Origin: an uncultured Candidatus Melainabacteria bacterium
GTDB lineage: Bacteria; Cyanobacteriota; Vampirovibrionia; Gastranaerophilales; Gastranaerophilaceae
DNA: 6,619 nucleotides
Direction of reading: 5' to 3'
Assembly: GCA_946622835.1 (NCBI GenBank)
Contig: CAMOQI010000054.1
Span: 1 to 6,619, forward strand
Shown here: one piece after another, positions 5,558 through 6,619 of the stretch
How positions within the stretch are numbered: position 1 is the first letter of the stretch
Layout of the letters: each line of letters begins with the position of its first letter
Program-made: the position numbers and the translations under genes
Notes under the pieces: model-generated
What the model saw: the letters and a program-made list of their open reading frames with translations, nothing else
Told to the model about the DNA's origin: nothing
Databases searched by the model: none

Positions 5558-6349
5558 TTATAAAATCCCTTCCGGCAGTTCTTTTTGGATGATTACGTAT
5601 AGTTTATTTAAAGCTCGCTTAAGTATTCGCGACACTTGAGTTGGGGATACATTCAGCTTTTTTGCGATATCTTTTCGGGATTCTCCTTCAATATAATACA
5701 TTGAAATCGCGGTTTTATCATTGGGTGCGAGTTTATTTATGGCGTTTTCAAGAATTTTTTTATTGGCGTATGAATCTTCAAAGGTTTCCGGTTCTTGTGC
5801 TTGAATTCTGTCTATCAGCGTTTCATTTCCGTCTGTTGTGTATATGCTTTGGTCAAGCGATATCATATTTTTAAGAAGTTCAATATTCATGATTTCTTTG
5901 ACTTTTTCATTAGGGAGGTTAACCATTTGTGCGATTTTTTCTACTGACGGCGGGATGTCGGATTGTTCTGAAAGTTTGTCTATCGCTTCTTTTACTCGAG
6001 TAAGATTTTCCAGTGTTTCTCTGGGTGGTTTTACAATGTTTGCTTTATCTCTTAAATAATGAAAAATTTTTCCTTTGATAACTTTACTTACGTATGTTTT
6101 GAAGCTTCCGCGTTCTTCAATTCGGTATGCTTCAATTGCGCTTAATACGCCGACTGCTCCGACTTGAATAAGGTCATCTTTTGTAATTGATATCGGAAGC
6201 GGATAAAAATTTGATACAATTCGTTTAACAAGTTTTAATGCTTCTTCAATCAGATTAAGGTAAACAACGTGTTTTTTCTTTGTGTCGTTTTCCGTTTTAT
6301 ATTCGTATATCAACCCTTCAAGAGTCTCCAGATCCGAAATTTTGCTCAT
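5558..6349 (-). CDS. Group 3 sigma-70 family RNA polymerase sigma factor
   Basis: This 263-residue alternative sigma factor has regions 2, 3 and 4 and no region 1.1, as in the SigF/SigB/SigG/FliA class. Region 2 (about 27-104) includes D58-D-L-I-Q-V-G-A-V-G-V-L and the region 2.4 end K-I-F-H-Y-L-R-D. Region 3 spans about 110-160. Region 4 (200-255) has the recognition helix-turn-helix R225-K-D-I-A-K-K-L-N-V-S-P-T-Q-V-S-R. The ATG at 6349 has GGAG 5 nt upstream. pilD begins 12 nt after its stop, forming a two-gene operon. In cyanobacteria the group 3 factor SigF controls pilin genes and motility, so a pilus or surface regulon is plausible here but inferred from context. No anti-sigma gene is visible in the window. 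Subtype assignment needs a phylogeny. Confidence 0.93.
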   Translation of the reverse strand: MSKISDLETLEGLIYEYKTENDTKKKHVVYLNLIEEALKLVKRIVSNFYPLPISITKDDLIQVGAVGVLSAIEAYRIEERGSFKTYVSKVIKGKIFHYLRDKANIVKPPRETLENLTRVKEAIDKLSEQSDIPPSVEKIAQMVNLPNEKVKEIMNIELLKNMISLDQSIYTTDGNETLIDRIQAQEPETFEDSYANKKILENAINKLAPNDKTAISMYYIEGESRKDIAKKLNVSPTQVSRILKRALNKLYVIIQKELPEGIL

Positions 6350-6400
6350 ACATTCTCCACAATACTATATAATATAGCATATTTTTTGTGCTATTGCGAA

Positions 6401-6428
6401 ATTTTAATTTAATTTAATAATCCGTCAA
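6401..6428 (-). promoter_or_regulatory. Promoter for the sigma factor-pilD operon
   Basis: On the minus strand TTGACG (6428-6423) and TAAAAT (6406-6401) are 16 nt apart, a good primary-sigma match. The predicted start near 6394 coincides with a 6-bp inverted repeat (ATAGCA 6374-6379, TGCTAT 6389-6394), so the leader of about 45 nt would begin with a small hairpin. Confidence 0.6.
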
Positions 6429-6465
6429 GGCTTGTTTTAGAATAATATTTTTATGATATTATTGT

Positions 6466-6474
6466 TGATATAGT
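6466..6474 (+). promoter_or_regulatory. Extended -10 promoter for gatC
   Basis: TGATATAGT gives TG-n-TATAGT, an extended -10 with five of six core matches. No clear -35 lies 17 nt upstream, which is common for extended -10 promoters. The start would be near 6481, inside or just before the AAGGAG, so the leader would be very short. A promoter further upstream is also possible. Confidence 0.4.
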
Positions 6475-6495
6475 ATTTTAAGGAGTTAGAAATAA

Positions 6496-6619
6496 ATGAT
6501 TACGGTAAAAGATGTAGAGCATGTTGCAAAATTGGCAAGACTTGAATTGACGGAAGATGAAAAAGTTTTATATACAAAACAACTTGGTGATGTTTTAAAA
6601 TATGTTGATCAGATGAATG
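6496..6619 (+). CDS. gatC: Aspartyl/glutamyl-tRNA amidotransferase subunit C, 5' part
   Basis: GatC is the small subunit of GatCAB, which amidates misacylated Glu-tRNA(Gln) and Asp-tRNA(Asn) in the cytosol; it stabilises GatA against GatB. Only the first 41 codons are present before the window edge. They begin M-I-T-V-K-D-V-E-H-V-A-K-L-A-R-L, a typical GatC N-terminus, followed by E-L-T-E-D-E and the Q-L-x-D-V-L-x-Y-V-D-Q motif. The family is usually about 95 residues, so roughly half is missing. AAGGAG (6480-6485) precedes the ATG by 10 nt, slightly far but usable. The gene is divergent from the sigma factor operon. Confidence 0.93.
   Translation, partial: MITVKDVEHVAKLARLELTEDEKVLYTKQLGDVLKYVDQMN

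Noticed and set aside
5641..6059. Two plus-strand ORFs (5641-5874 and 5838-6059) antisense to the sigma gene
   Set aside because: They are shadows of a well-supported sigma-70 frame, without ribosome binding sites or motifs.
6353..6361. DnaA-box-like TTCTCCACA upstream of the sigma gene
   Set aside because: It is a single one-mismatch site that overlaps the sigma ribosome binding site. Such 9-mers are expected by chance in a window this long.
1..6619. CRISPR arrays, insertion sequences, tRNA or rRNA genes
   Set aside because: No regularly spaced repeats, transposase motifs, cloverleaf with T-loop, or rRNA signatures were seen on either strand.

Overview
The window is AT-rich and looks like core bacterial chromosome. 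The best taxonomic guess is a gut-type non-photosynthetic relative of cyanobacteria (Vampirovibrionia/'Melainabacteria', order Gastranaerophilales). This is an inference from low GC, a pilin signature of the form A|FTLAEVLITLGIIGVVAA, and a group 3 sigma factor next to a prepilin peptidase. No taxonomic search was possible.

Layout, left to right. (1) Positions 1-290 hold no supported gene. There is a terminator-like hairpin, then a conspicuously GC-richer non-coding block with a 14-bp hairpin that ends in a strong intrinsic terminator, then a lone TATAAT box. (2) 291-1283 (+) is an orphan gene whose product carries protein-kinase-like landmarks (glycine loop, VLK lysine, and a D-x4-N...D triad at kinase spacing). 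(3) 1415-2158 (+) is a type IV prepilin-like protein behind a near-consensus promoter and a strong ribosome binding site. (4) 2159-2395 is AT-rich and holds a stem-loop with its U-tract on the minus strand, an inverted repeat and one DnaA-box-like 9-mer. (5) 2396-3808 (+) is dnaA and 3824-4444 (+) is ruvA, 15 nt apart and probably cotranscribed. (6) On the minus strand, a group 3 sigma-70 factor (5558-6349) is followed 12 nt later by prepilin peptidase pilD (4439-5545). The pilD and ruvA ends overlap tail to tail by 6 nt. (7) 6350-6495 is a divergent promoter region, and 6496-6619 (+) is the start of gatC, cut by the window edge.

Two themes connect the genes. One is replication and recombination: DnaA initiates and RuvA binds Holliday junctions. 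The other is the type IV pilus/pseudopilus: the prepilin has an Ala rather than Gly before the cleavage site, and the prepilin peptidase that should process such proteins is encoded nearby with a sigma factor in a two-gene operon. The least ordinary items are the kinase-like orphan, the structured terminator-ended block at 45-205, and a DnaA whose DNA-binding signature is one residue short, with Lys where Asp is normal.
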